64,000 nucleotides of DNA from Glycomyces salinus (GCF_016428645.1 NZ_JAELXW010000011.1:1-64000); one strand, 5' to 3'. Positions 7,900 to 18,198 are shown, counted from the first letter of the stretch. Notes: generated by a model not told the origin, from the letters alone. Numbers and translations: made by a program.

Positions 7900-8895
7900 T
7901 TACAGGGCGCTCATCTGCGTGTAGAAGTTCCAGACCGAGTCGTCGAAGTAAGGACTGAAGTTCGCTCCATCCGACGACCGCCAGGTGGACATGGTTCCAT
8001 TCGCCACTCCGAGTCCGGTGTAGACGGAAGAGTAGTTCATCAGCCATGGACCGCCGCTGGCTCCGAAGTTGAAGTCGCAGTCCAGCCTCACCTGGGGGTT
8101 GAACAGCCCTGCCCGGGACACGTCGCCCCAGCAGTGCCACTGAATCTGGTTGTTGTCGTGGTTCTGCGGATAGCCGATCACGTGCAGTTCGTGCCCGTAG
8201 CCCTGGCCGGTGGAGAGTCCATGGCCGCCGGTGACCTGGGTGAGGTTCTGTCCGCTGGAGTTCGGACTGACCAGGTACATGCCGACGTCGCGCTGGAGAT
8301 TGCCGCTGCTGTACCAGGAGCTGAAGACGTTCTCGGTGGCGTAGATTCCGTTCCAGGTCCCGCGCGGGCGGTTCCCGTTGTTATAGCCGGGTATGAAGAT
8401 CACGTTCGTGGACCAGCTCGACGCGGATCCGTTGCCCGCGTGCAGGCAGTGTCCCGCGGTCAGCACCACGCTCTGGTTGCCGCTCGAGACGGCCGAGGCG
8501 GAGCAACTGTACGAGCCGCCGTCCTGGTTGAAGAACATCCGGCCCGTCGCGTAGGAGTGGTCCACCTGGGTGTCCACGCCGCCGTCGGGCATGCTCGGTG
8601 CGATCTCCCGAACCATCCCGGGATCGAAATCCGTCACCGGGTCGGGGGCCGACTTCGGCTGCGCCAGGTCGAGTGGCACCGTATCGGCGATGCGCTCGTC
8701 GGTCCAGTAGGCGTCGAGGTCCTTCTGCGCGCCCACGGCGGGGCCCGTTGGCGAGGCCAGGTCGGCTACGACCTCGTCCGCCCGGTCCGACTCGGCCGTG
8801 GCGGAACCTGGAAGGAAGAACACGGCGGCGAGGACCGCCGAGATGAGGATCGCGAGCAGCTTCGCCGGTCGCCTGATTTCATGGGGGAGTATCAA
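7900..8895 (-). CDS. Secreted trypsin-like serine protease (S1 family)
   Basis: 331 residues with a signal peptide (basic start, hydrophobic core, cleavage near ATA-ES at residue 34), a propeptide of about 80 residues carrying the YWTDERI motif at 63-69, and a chymotrypsin-fold domain. The catalytic triad is visible: H149 in LTAGHC, D203 in RDVGMYLV and S280 in FGASGGPW. Cysteines in CSASAV/AGHC and in WHCWGD/LDCDFNFG can make the usual disulfides. The enzyme should be exported as a zymogen and degrade extracellular protein. The substrate is unknown, though it would fit a saprophyte that also imports peptides (the locus at 13-24 kb). Confidence 0.9.
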   Translation of the reverse strand: MILPHEIRRPAKLLAILISAVLAAVFFLPGSATAESDRADEVVADLASPTGPAVGAQKDLDAYWTDERIADTVPLDLAQPKSAPDPVTDFDPGMVREIAPSMPDGGVDTQVDHSYATGRMFFNQDGGSYSCSASAVSSGNQSVVLTAGHCLHAGNGSASSWSTNVIFIPGYNNGNRPRGTWNGIYATENVFSSWYSSGNLQRDVGMYLVSPNSSGQNLTQVTGGHGLSTGQGYGHELHVIGYPQNHDNNQIQWHCWGDVSRAGLFNPQVRLDCDFNFGASGGPWLMNYSSVYTGLGVANGTMSTWRSSDGANFSPYFDDSVWNFYTQMSAL

Positions 8896-9513
8896 GAATC
8901 CTCCTAGAATCTCGAAAGAATGGGGTTTCGTAAGTCAACATAATGTGGATTGTTCATGATCACAATGGGCAAAGATTGATCAGTTTTAAATGGAGCGGGT
9001 CCATGGTTCAAAACCGATCTTGTTTATTGAAGATTACGAATATAACTACGATCGACCGTGTAACGAAGTCACAGCTCTTCAACTATCTCGTGGGATATTC
9101 AGGCGAGGCTAGTCGTCTGCTCAGGAGGCATACTTCTTCATGAATGTTGCTGTCAGAGCACGGATGTGCTCGAGTGGGCGGCGGAGAGTTCAGGGGCTGG
9201 TGGTGCGAGCAGTGGCTGAGGAGTCGCGTGCTGTAGTGATGTGATTATCCGGGTCCCCTGGTCGGGTAAGAGGTGTGAAAGGATCCCGGAAATCGGTGCG
9301 GATCGGTTACTGAACAGGATTGAACGACCCGGAGAGTTCACTTTGAATCTCCATTGTCGGCATTTTTGAGATAGATTGGAACTGTCACAATGAGAGGTCC
9401 CGGGCGGAACGACGGTCCAACTAGAGTCCACGCACATCTCCACGAGCGGTGCCGCTCCACCGGACCGGCGCGCAGGTCTACCATGTGAGCTCTGCCTATA
9501 TGGGAGGCGCGCC
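8896..9513. other. Gene-free, unusually AT-rich gap
   Basis: About 620 bp between divergent genes. From roughly 8900 to 9130 the base composition is far less GC-rich than anywhere else in the window (for example the line beginning at 8941 is below 45 % GC by eye). The remainder returns to normal. Short frames exist but have no ribosome site or recognisable product. A good ribosome site (GGGAGG) for the next gene lies at its end. Confidence 0.6.
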
Positions 9514-11154
9514 TTGAGCGGTTTCATCGAGACCCACGCGGTCACGAACCAGCCTCCGCCGCTGGTCGACCGGAACCTGTTCGACACGAACACGCCCCTG
9601 CGCGAGGCCGCCGAATGGTCGGGCGCGGGCTGGATCGCCGGGCGGGCGAGCGCGCTCGGCGAGGTCCTGGCCGGCGCCGAGGCCGCCGGATGGGCCGAGG
9701 AGGCCCACCGGCACCCGCCGGTGCTGCGGACCCACGACCGCTACGGCAACCGCGTCGACGAGGTCGACTTCCACCCCTCCTGGCACCACCTCATGCGGCT
9801 CGCGGTCGAGAACGGCGCGCACGCGCTGCCCTGGGCCGAGCCGAGGCCGGGCGCCCACGCCGCGCGGGCGGTGCTGCTGTCGATGCTCGCCCAGACCGAG
9901 CCCGGGCACTGCTGCCCGATCTCGATGACCTACGCCGCCGTCCCGGCCCTGCGCGCGAGCCCCGAACTGGCCGCCGAATGGGAACCGCGCATCACCGCCC
10001 CCGTTTACGACCCCGGCCTGCGTCCGCCCCAGTCCAAGAGCGGCGTGCTCGTCGGCATGGCGATGACCGAGAAGCAGGGCGGCTCCGACGTCCGCGCCAA
10101 CACCACGACCGCGACCCCGACCGGGGAGGGCACCTATGTGCTGCGCGGGCACAAGTGGTTCTGCTCGGCGCCGATGAACGACGCGTTCCTCGTCCTCGCG
10201 CAGGCCCCCGGCGGGCTCTCGTGCTTCCTCTTGCCCCGCGTCCTCCCCGACGGCACCCGCAACGCGATCCGCTTGCAGCGCCTGAAGGACAAGCTCGGGA
10301 ACCGCTCCAACGCCTCGGCCGAGATCGAACTGGACGACGCGGTCGCCCACCTGGTCGGCCAGGAGGGACGCGGGGTGCCCACCATCATCGAGATGGTCGG
10401 CCACACCCGCTTGGACTGCGTCATCGCCACCGCCGCCGGGATGCGCCAGAGCGTCGCCGAGGCCGCCTGGCACGCCGCGCACCGCAGTGCCTTCGGCCGG
10501 CGGCTGATCGATCAGCCGGCCATGACGCAGGTCCTGGCCGACCTGAGCGTCGAGTCCGAGGCCGCCACCGCCATGATGATGCGCCTGGCCTCGGCCTACG
10601 ACGAACCGGCCGAGGCCCCGTTCCGGCGGCTGGCGACCGCCGTCGCCAAGTACTGGGTGTGCAAGCGCGGTCCGGCGCACGCCGCCGAGGCCCTGGAATG
10701 CCTGGGAGGCAACGGCTACATCGAGGAGGCGTCGCTGGCGCGACGTTACCGCGAGCAGCCCCTCATGTCCATATGGGAGGGATCGGGGAACGTCATCTGC
10801 CTCGACGTCCTCCGCGCGCTGGCCTCGGCCCCCGAGACCGCCGAGGCGGTCCTGGCCGAGATCGAACCGGCCGCCTCCTCCGACGCCCTCCTCGGCGCGC
10901 ACCTCGAGCGCCTGAAGCAGACCCTCGCCGCGGGATCGGACCAGGCCGAGGCCCGCCGCCTCACCGAGGACCTCGGCCTGGCGCTCCAGGCGTCCCTGCT
11001 GATCCGCCACGCCCCGGCCGAGGTCGCCGACGCGTTCTGCGCCTCGCGCCTCGGACCCGGCCGCGGCCTGAACTACGGCGCCGTGCCGACCCCGGCGGCG
11101 GAGGCGATCGTCGCCAGGCACCTCCCGGGCCCTGGGGCTCAGAGCTCCATGTAG
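9514..11154 (+). CDS. aidB: AidB-type acyl-CoA dehydrogenase family protein
   Basis: 546 residues, TTG start preceded by GGGAGG. This is the AidB branch of the acyl-CoA dehydrogenase fold, known from the E. coli adaptive response to DNA alkylation: long N-terminal region (NQPPPLVDRNLFDTN), the signature MTEKQGGSDVRANTT, KWFCSAP, and the C-terminal GNGYIEEASLARRYREQPL and IWEGSGNV. It should bind FAD and, by analogy, DNA. The usual alkylation-repair partners (Ada, AlkA, AlkB) are not nearby. Its last 16 bases overlap the end of the convergent pectate lyase gene. Confidence 0.9.
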   Translation: MSGFIETHAVTNQPPPLVDRNLFDTNTPLREAAEWSGAGWIAGRASALGEVLAGAEAAGWAEEAHRHPPVLRTHDRYGNRVDEVDFHPSWHHLMRLAVENGAHALPWAEPRPGAHAARAVLLSMLAQTEPGHCCPISMTYAAVPALRASPELAAEWEPRITAPVYDPGLRPPQSKSGVLVGMAMTEKQGGSDVRANTTTATPTGEGTYVLRGHKWFCSAPMNDAFLVLAQAPGGLSCFLLPRVLPDGTRNAIRLQRLKDKLGNRSNASAEIELDDAVAHLVGQEGRGVPTIIEMVGHTRLDCVIATAAGMRQSVAEAAWHAAHRSAFGRRLIDQPAMTQVLADLSVESEAATAMMMRLASAYDEPAEAPFRRLATAVAKYWVCKRGPAHAAEALECLGGNGYIEEASLARRYREQPLMSIWEGSGNVICLDVLRALASAPETAEAVLAEIEPAASSDALLGAHLERLKQTLAAGSDQAEARRLTEDLGLALQASLLIRHAPAEVADAFCASRLGPGRGLNYGAVPTPAAEAIVARHLPGPGAQSSM

Positions 11155-12740
11155 TCGATGTTCGGCAGGCCGCCCGAGCCGGTCGCCACCAGTGCGACGG
11201 TGTTCGCCACTTCCTCCAGGTCGACGGTCACGGTCTCGGTCGACCAGCCGTTCCAGGCGCCGGTGGGCTCGAACGAGACCGAGGCGGCGGGGGAGCCGTC
11301 GACGACCACGTCGGCGTCCCGGGCGCTCGACGTGCCGTTGGCGAACCGGATCTCGATCGCGACCGGGCCGGTTCCGTCGGCCTCGACGCTGAACGTCGCG
11401 GCCGCCCCGACGGTGTTCTCGGTGTTGCAGAACCCGCTGCCGGAGTAGCCGGAGTGGTTCGAGTCGATCGTGCCGTCGCAGTCGGCCGACGCGTCCTCGG
11501 CCTCGTAGCGGTCGGAGCCGGGCTCGTCGCCGTCGCCGAAGTCCGCGCCGAGGCCCGGATAGCCCTCCGGCCGCAGGAAGTCCGTGGCCGGGATCGAGCC
11601 GTCCGCCTCGCGCGGCCCCTTGATGGCCGCGGCATCGGTGCTGACCAGGTCGGCGTCGCTCCAGTCGTCCTTGATGTCCCAGGAGTTCCCGCTCCCGCCG
11701 GAGGCACCGAGGCTGGCGGCGTCGGTGTTGGAGACCGAGAGGTTCCGGTTCAGGGTCGAGGTCGAGCGGTCGAAGACGAACCCGGTGCCGCCATTGGCCC
11801 AGGCGGTGTTGTTCTCGATGCTCAGCGAGGCGGTGTTCCCGTTGTCGATGACGCCGTGGTGGGCGTTGTCGAAGGCGATGCTGCCGGTCACGACGTGGTT
11901 CGCGTCGCCGCGGCCGAGCTTGAAGCCGTTGCCGTCGCCCTCCCAGTCCGGGAAGCCCCAGCGGTCGAAGCCGTTGCCCCAGGCCGCCGAGTCCTCGATC
12001 GTGATCGGGGACAGGAAGTCCCAGGAGTCGAAGCCGTCGTCGGCGTTGTTCCACGTCCGGGCCCCGACGACGACGTTGCCCGATCCGGAGCCCTGCTTGA
12101 TGGCCAGGCCGTCGGCGCTCTCGCCGTTCTTGCGCGGGTCGCGGTTGCCGTAGCTGTCGAGGTTGATGACCTGGTTGTCGCTGGAGTCCAGGACCAGGTG
12201 CAGGCCGGTCTCGTAGTTGTCGCGGGTGACCAGGTCCCGGTAGACGTTGTGGCTGGACTCGATGGCGAAGATGCCGTAGGGCCCGTTGATCAGCTCCAGG
12301 CCCTCGAACCGCCACCAGTCCCCGGCGACGTGGATCGCGCCCCGCTCGATGCGCGGATACGACTCGCCGACCGGGGCCGGGGTGTTCGGCATGTTCTCCC
12401 CGTCGATGACCACGTGCTCGCCGCCGTAGGCGCGCATGGTGATCGGCTCGGATGAGGTGCCGCTCGTCTCGATGCGGATGTTGACCTCGGGCGCGTAGGT
12501 GCCGCCGCGGATCTGGATCACGGTGCCGGGTTCGGCCAGATCCACGGCGCGCTGGACGCTGCGCAGGGGCGATGAGACGGTGCCGGGGTTGGAGTCGCTG
12601 CCGTCGGTGGCGACGGTGAGCGTCCCGGTCTGGGCGGTGGCCGGCTGCGACAGCGCGAGGGCCGCGAGCAGGCCGAGTGCGGCCGTCGCGATCGCGACCG
12701 GCAGCGCTCTCGGTCGGTGTCGGGTGCTGCTGACGGACAT
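11139..12740 (-). CDS. Secreted family 9 pectate lyase with C-terminal carbohydrate-binding module
   Basis: 533 residues from ATG 12740, the start with a following signal peptide (ALPVAIATAALGLLAALAL, cleavage near ATA-QT). Residues 40-390 form a right-handed parallel beta-helix with the family 9 lyase signature GNGFKLGRGD, whose lysine is the usual base of PL9 enzymes, and many asparagine-ladder repeats (IENNTAWANGG). The C-terminus, from about residue 405 (RYEAEDASADCDGTID to LPNIDYMEL), is a CBM35-like beta-sandwich. The enzyme should cleave polygalacturonate in plant pectin outside the cell. A LacI-type operator lies 37 bp upstream of the start. The upstream in-frame extension to 12836 is rejected because it precedes the signal sequence. 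Confidence 0.88.
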   Translation of the reverse strand: MSVSSTRHRPRALPVAIATAALGLLAALALSQPATAQTGTLTVATDGSDSNPGTVSSPLRSVQRAVDLAEPGTVIQIRGGTYAPEVNIRIETSGTSSEPITMRAYGGEHVVIDGENMPNTPAPVGESYPRIERGAIHVAGDWWRFEGLELINGPYGIFAIESSHNVYRDLVTRDNYETGLHLVLDSSDNQVINLDSYGNRDPRKNGESADGLAIKQGSGSGNVVVGARTWNNADDGFDSWDFLSPITIEDSAAWGNGFDRWGFPDWEGDGNGFKLGRGDANHVVTGSIAFDNAHHGVIDNGNTASLSIENNTAWANGGTGFVFDRSTSTLNRNLSVSNTDAASLGASGGSGNSWDIKDDWSDADLVSTDAAAIKGPREADGSIPATDFLRPEGYPGLGADFGDGDEPGSDRYEAEDASADCDGTIDSNHSGYSGSGFCNTENTVGAAATFSVEADGTGPVAIEIRFANGTSSARDADVVVDGSPAASVSFEPTGAWNGWSTETVTVDLEEVANTVALVATGSGGLPNIDYMEL

Positions 12741-12776
12741 GGGATATCGGCCCCTCTCGGGTCGGTGACGAGTGGA

Positions 12777-12790
12777 TGCAAACGGTTGCA
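12777..12790. promoter_or_regulatory. LacI-type operator before the pectate lyase gene
   Basis: TGCAAACGGTTGCA: arms TGCAA/TTGCA around a central ACGG. The right half, CGGTTGCA, recurs at 46906-46913 downstream of the promoter of the sugar-binding protein gene. A LacI-family repressor is the likely ligand; which one cannot be told. Confidence 0.55.
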
Positions 12791-12915
12791 CGCAACCTGT
12801 CCGAGCAGCGTAGCGACGAATCGACATTGAAGTCAACTATTCAGATGTATGAATCAAACGGCGCGACCGCGGGAGCTCCCGCGCCTCTTCCGCGGAGGTG
12901 GGGGACAATCCCCGC

Positions 12916-13350
12916 ATGGCACAGCGCTCCCGACATCCCCGAAAGCCCCGTCCGGCCGCCCGGCCCGAGGCGTGCCCGTGCGGCAGCGGTACCGGCTACG
13001 CCGAATGCTGCGGCCCGCTGCACTCCGGGGCGGCCAGGGCCGGGACCGCCGAGGCGCTCATGCGCTCGCGCTACAGCGCCTTCGCGGTCGGCGACACCGC
13101 CTACCTGCTGCGCACCTGGCATCCGCGCACCCGTCCGGCCGGGATCGACCTGTCCGGCGGCCTGACCTGGACCGGCCTGGAGATCACCGGCACCTCCGGC
13201 GGCACCGCGCTGCACACCACCGGCACGGTCGCCTTCCGCGCCCGCTTCAACGACGCCGACGGGCCCGGCGTCCAGGTCGAGACCAGCGCGTTCGAGCGGG
13301 TCGACGGCGATTGGCTCTACGTCGAGGCGGCCGATCCGGGAGTGCCGTAG
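12916..13350 (+). CDS. YchJ/UPF0225-like protein with SEC-C zinc motif
   Basis: 144 residues. The N-terminus has the SEC-C metal-binding motif CPCGSG...CCGPLH (residues about 17-35), followed by an NTF2-like alpha+beta domain with RSRYSAFAVGD and the family-typical FERVDGDWLYVEA close. The family is conserved in bacteria and has no established function. I choose ATG 12916; a GTG 18 bases upstream is also in frame, and the purine-rich GGAGGTGGGGG stretch fits the ATG at a long spacing. It stands alone between the pectate lyase promoter and the peptide-import locus. Confidence 0.85.
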   Translation: MAQRSRHPRKPRPAARPEACPCGSGTGYAECCGPLHSGAARAGTAEALMRSRYSAFAVGDTAYLLRTWHPRTRPAGIDLSGGLTWTGLEITGTSGGTALHTTGTVAFRARFNDADGPGVQVETSAFERVDGDWLYVEAADPGVP

Positions 13351-13674
13351 CGGGGCCCTGGCCGGCGGATCTCCGCTGTCGAGACCACTCGAAACCGCAG
13401 TGGTATGTGATATGTTACTGTCGACGCGGCGGCACGGAGACGGCGATCCGTGCGACGCCCAGTGGCATATCACATGTCACATAGAAGACCGATGCAAATG
13501 CGAACGGGCACCGGACCGGACGGCACGCGAGCGGCGCCTCGCGTTCCCCGGATCGGCCGACCGGTCGCGAGGGCACCGTGGCCCGCAGGTTCGCAGAACC
13601 ACCGAAGCCAGCAGCTCCGGCCCCCGGGCAACCGACGGGACCGACCGGCGCGAAGAAGCGATTGGAATTCCCTC
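13351..13674 (+). promoter_or_regulatory. Regulatory region of the peptide-import operon with TGTGAYAT repeats
   Basis: 324 bp without a gene. TGTGATATGTTACTG at 13406-13420 differs at only two of 15 positions from the element at 25009-25023 before the hydroxyproline genes. A second cluster in the opposite orientation, GCATATCACATGTCACAT at 13465-13482, contains two more inverted TGTGAYAT units. Together they look like operator sites for one dimeric regulator, most simply the GntR protein at 24283. The distance from the sites to the first gene leaves a leader of about 190-250 nt. Confidence 0.6.
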
Positions 13675-15360
13675 ATGATCAAGAAACTGACGCGCGCCTC
13701 GGCGGGCCTGGCGGCAGCGGCACTGCTGCTGTCGGCCTGTTCGGGCGGCAGCGGCGGCTCCGAGGACGGCGGCGGAGACGGCCCCGTCTCCGGCGGAACC
13801 GTCCACATGCTCCAGAACGCCGACTTCTCCTACCTCGACCCGGCCCGCGGCTGGGACGGCGGCGTGAACGCGTTCTACCGGCTGATCTACCGCGGCCTGA
13901 CCATGCAGGCGGCCGGCGACGCCGAGGACCCCAACGCGATCGTCCCCGACCTGGCCGAAAGCCTCGGCACCGCCTCGGAGGACGGTCTCACCTGGACCTA
14001 CACCCTCAAGGACGACCTGAAGTTCGACAACGGCGACCCCATCACCTCCGCCGAGATGGCCTTCGGCATCTCCCGCGCCTGGGACCCCGAGATCGGCATC
14101 GGCTCGCCGTACCTGAAGAAGACCATCGACGCGCCCGAGGACTACCAGGGCCCCTACATCTCCGGCGAGCACCCCGGCATCGAGACCCCGGACGAGAACA
14201 CCATCGTCTTCCACCTCAAGGAGCCTTTCCCCGAGTTCGACAACGTGCTCGCGCAGCCGAACGCGGTGCCGTTCCCGGTCGACTCCGGAGCCGGGGACGA
14301 GTTCATCAACGACATCATCGCCTCCGGGCCCTACACCCTCGAGACCTACACGCCCGGCAGCCTCATCAAGCTGGAGCGCAACGAGCACTGGGACCCGGAC
14401 ACCGACGACGTCCGCAAGGCCTACCCCGACGCCTGGGAGTTCGAGATCGGCCTCGAAGGCGCCACGATCGACGAGCGGCTCCTGGCCGGCCAGGGCGGCG
14501 ACGTCAACGCCATCTCCGGGAGAGTCCAGCCGGCCACCCTGGCGCGGCTCCAGTCCCCTGAAGTGGCCGACCGGGTCCTGACCGCGGACGCCTACTGCAC
14601 GACCTACATGGGCATGAACACCACCAAGGCCCCGTTCGACCAGGTCGAGGTCCGCCAGGCGATCAACTACGCGATCGACCGCGAGTCGCTGGTGACCGCC
14701 TCGGGCGGCACCCAGCTGGCCGACCCCGCCACCACGATCATCCCCCCGTCGGTCACCGGCCACCGCGACTTCGACCTCTACCCGAGCGATGACAATGCCG
14801 GCGACCCCGACCAGGCGGTCGAACTGCTCACCGAGGCGGGACTCGAGGACGGCTTCACCTTCACCCTCGACATCCGCTCGCAGCCGGCCATGCAGGCCCA
14901 GGCCGAGGCCATCCAGCAGGCGCTGGCCGAGATCGACGTCGAGGTCGAGCTGAACGTCATCGACACCTCCACCTACTACGAGACGATCGGCACGCCCTCG
15001 CAGCAGTCCGACGCCGCCATCACCGGCTGGTGCCCCGACTGGGCCTCCAGCGCCAGCACCATGGTCCCGCCGCTGGTCGACGGGGACGCCATCACCGACA
15101 AGGGCAACACCAACCTGGCCCAGATCGACGACCCCGAGATCAACGACCGCATCGACCAGATCATGGCGATGACCGACCTCGAGGCCGCCAACCAGGAGTG
15201 GGGCGCCTTCGACGAGGAGGTCATGGCCCTGGCGCCGATGGCCCCGATCCTGTGGGAGAAGGGCATCTTCCTCCCCGGCGAGAACATCGCCGGCTACATC
15301 CCCAACACCAGCATGACCGATCTGACGATCATCGGGCTGAAGGACCCGTCCCTGGGCTGA
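13675..15360 (+). CDS. Oligopeptide ABC transporter substrate-binding lipoprotein
   Basis: 561 residues of the extracytoplasmic solute-binding protein family 5 (DppA/OppA). The lipoprotein signal ends LLLSACSGGSGG, so it should be anchored outside the membrane after cleavage before the cysteine at residue 22. A glycine/serine linker is followed by GGTVHMLQNADFSYLDPA, the usual domain start, and the family-typical VRQAINYAIDRESLV near residue 330. I use ATG 13675, directly before the lipoprotein signal. It delivers peptides to the downstream DppBC/DppDF-type complex. Given the neighbours (Pro/Hyp peptidases, GH127, Hyp catabolism) the ligand is probably a Pro/Hyp-rich, perhaps arabinosylated, peptide; that is inference. 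Confidence 0.93.
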   Translation: MIKKLTRASAGLAAAALLLSACSGGSGGSEDGGGDGPVSGGTVHMLQNADFSYLDPARGWDGGVNAFYRLIYRGLTMQAAGDAEDPNAIVPDLAESLGTASEDGLTWTYTLKDDLKFDNGDPITSAEMAFGISRAWDPEIGIGSPYLKKTIDAPEDYQGPYISGEHPGIETPDENTIVFHLKEPFPEFDNVLAQPNAVPFPVDSGAGDEFINDIIASGPYTLETYTPGSLIKLERNEHWDPDTDDVRKAYPDAWEFEIGLEGATIDERLLAGQGGDVNAISGRVQPATLARLQSPEVADRVLTADAYCTTYMGMNTTKAPFDQVEVRQAINYAIDRESLVTASGGTQLADPATTIIPPSVTGHRDFDLYPSDDNAGDPDQAVELLTEAGLEDGFTFTLDIRSQPAMQAQAEAIQQALAEIDVEVELNVIDTSTYYETIGTPSQQSDAAITGWCPDWASSASTMVPPLVDGDAITDKGNTNLAQIDDPEINDRIDQIMAMTDLEAANQEWGAFDEEVMALAPMAPILWEKGIFLPGENIAGYIPNTSMTDLTIIGLKDPSLG

Positions 15361-15365
15361 TATCC

Positions 15366-16340
15366 ATGACCTTCACTCCGACAGATCTCGAAGTCGAAGG
15401 TGCGGCGGGCGGCGAGACGGCGGGCGAATCCCTGCCGGCCTCGCCGCCGGCCTCCGGGCGGCGCCTGGTCCGCACCTTCCTCCGCGACCGCGCGGCCGTC
15501 GCCTGCTGCGTCTACATCCTGCTGGTGATCGTCGTCGCCCTGGCCGCGCCCCTGCTGGTCAAGATCAGCGGCTGGGGACCGTACGAGTTCGACCAGAGCG
15601 CCGTCGACCCCGATCTGGGCGGCATCCCTCTGGGGACCGCCGGCGGGATCAGCGCCGAGCACTGGTTCGGCGTCGAGCCCGGCAACGGGCGCGACATCTT
15701 CGCGCGCATCGTCTACGGCGCGCGCGTGTCGATGACGATCGCGCTCCTGGCGACCGTGCTCACCAGCGTCCTCGGCGTCGTCTTCGGCCTCATCGCCGGA
15801 TACTTCGGCGGCCGGGTGGACATGATCGTCTCCCGCGTCATGGAGTTCCTCATGGCCTTCCCGGCGCTGATCTTCATGATCGCCGTCCTCTCGGCGCTTC
15901 CGGCCGAGAACCGGCAGCTCCTGCTGGTCGTCGTCATCTCCTTCTTCGGCTGGCCGTACCTGGCCCGCATCGTCCGCGGCCAGACCATGTCGATCAAGGA
16001 GCGCGAGTTCGTCGAGTCCGCGCGTGCCTCGGGCGCCTCCAGCGCGCAGATCATCTTCAAGGAGATCCTGCCGAACCTCACCTCAACCATCATCGTGATG
16101 ACCACCCTGGCCGTCCCCGGCTACGTCGGCACCGAGGCCGGGCTGTCGTTCCTCGGCGTCGGCGTCGTCCCCCCGACCCCCTCGTGGGGCCAGATGATCG
16201 CCGGCTCCGTGCCCTGGTACGCCGTCGACCCGGCCTACTTCCTGTTCCCGGGGGCCTGCCTGTTCCTGCTCGTCCTGTCGTTCACCGTCCTCGGTGACCG
16301 CGTCAAGAAGATCGCCGAGTCCGGGGAGGGCCGGGTATGA
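15366..16340 (+). CDS. Oligopeptide ABC transporter permease (DppC-like)
   Basis: 324 residues with an N-terminal cytoplasmic stretch, a first membrane helix (AVACCVYILLVIVVALAAPLL), a large external loop and five further helices. The cytoplasmic coupling motif is visible in ESARASGASSAQIIFKEILPN. Permeases of this type form a heterodimer with the DppB-like subunit. It starts five bases after the binding-protein stop and its own stop overlaps the next start (ATGA). It begins an unbroken chain of six ATGA-coupled junctions that runs through to the GH127 gene, which implies co-translation of importer, peptidases and glycosidase. Confidence 0.93.
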   Translation: MTFTPTDLEVEGAAGGETAGESLPASPPASGRRLVRTFLRDRAAVACCVYILLVIVVALAAPLLVKISGWGPYEFDQSAVDPDLGGIPLGTAGGISAEHWFGVEPGNGRDIFARIVYGARVSMTIALLATVLTSVLGVVFGLIAGYFGGRVDMIVSRVMEFLMAFPALIFMIAVLSALPAENRQLLLVVVISFFGWPYLARIVRGQTMSIKEREFVESARASGASSAQIIFKEILPNLTSTIIVMTTLAVPGYVGTEAGLSFLGVGVVPPTPSWGQMIAGSVPWYAVDPAYFLFPGACLFLLVLSFTVLGDRVKKIAESGEGRV

Positions 16341-17331
16341 GCCGCTTCCTGATCAACCGCGTGCTCGGCATGGCCGTCGTGCTGTTTCTGGTGTGCCTGT
16401 TCACCTTCGTGGTCTTCTTCGTCCTCTCGCCCGACCCGGCGGTGCAGATCTGCGGCAAGAACTGCACCCCCGAGGCGATCGACCAGATCCGCGCGAACCT
16501 CGGCCTCGACCAGCCGTTCTGGACCCAGTTCTGGACGTTCCTCAGCGGCCTGTTCGCCGGGCGCACCTACGGGACCGGCGCGAACGCCATCGAGTGCGCC
16601 GCCCCGTGCCTGGGGTACTCCTTCCAGACCAGCCAGCCGGTCACCGACATGATCGTGCAGCGGCTCCCGGTCTCGGCGACCGTCGCGATCGGAGCAGCGG
16701 TGCTGTGGCTGCTCGCCGGGGTCTCGGCCGGACTCGTCAGCGCCGTCCGCGAAGGGCGCTTCGCCGACCGCTTCGTCACCGGCCTCACCCTCACCGGCAT
16801 GTCCATCCCCAACTACGTGCTGGCGCTGTCGCTCCAGTTCCTGCTCGTGGTCACACTCGGCTGGCTGCCGTTCCCGCAGGCGGTCCCGTTCGCCGACGAC
16901 CCGGTGCGCTGGTTCCTGAACTTCCTGATGCCCTGGATCGTGCTCGCCATCGGCGCCGCGGCCGTCTACACCAGACTCACGCGGGCCAACGTCATCGACA
17001 CCCTCCAGGAGAACTACGTCCGCACCGCGCGGGCCAAGGGACTCAGACCCGACCTGGTCTGGCGGCGGCACGCGCTGCGCCCGGCCCTGACCCCGATCGT
17101 CACCATCTTCGGCATGGACTTCGCCAACCTGCTCGGCGGCGCCCTCATCACCGAGACCGTCTTCGGGCTCAACGGCATCGGCAAGCTCGCCGCCGACTCG
17201 ATCACCAAGAACGACCAGCCGGTCATCATGGGAGTCACGCTCCTGGCCGCGTTCCTCGTGGTCGTCGGCAACATGGTGGTCGACCTGACGTACACCGCCA
17301 TCGACCCGCGCGTGCGAGTGGGGAGCGCCAA

Positions 17332-17335
<4 letters not shown>
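16337..17335 (+). CDS. Oligopeptide ABC transporter permease (DppB-like)
   Basis: 332 residues with the DppB-type first helix (RVLGMAVVLFLVCLFTFVVFF), the conserved ANLGLDQPFW segment, and the coupling loop NYVRTARAKGLRPDLVWRRHALRPALTPI. The external loop after helix 1 contains two cysteine pairs (ICGKNC and ECAAPC), which may form disulfides. It overlaps the genes on both sides by four bases. With the DppC-like subunit it forms the membrane channel. Confidence 0.94.

Positions 17336-18194
<859 letters not shown>

Positions 18195-18198
<4 letters not shown>

Noticed and set aside
8943-9143. 66-codon plus-strand frame in the AT-rich gap
   Set aside because: No ribosome site, no recognisable domain, and it ends in unremarkable sequence; probably chance in AT-rich DNA.
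9496-12795. Long minus-strand open frame of about 1,100 codons across aidB and the pectate lyase
   Set aside because: It is an antisense frame kept open by high GC; the translation is Arg/Gly/His-rich low-complexity sequence without motifs, and well-supported genes occupy both strands there.
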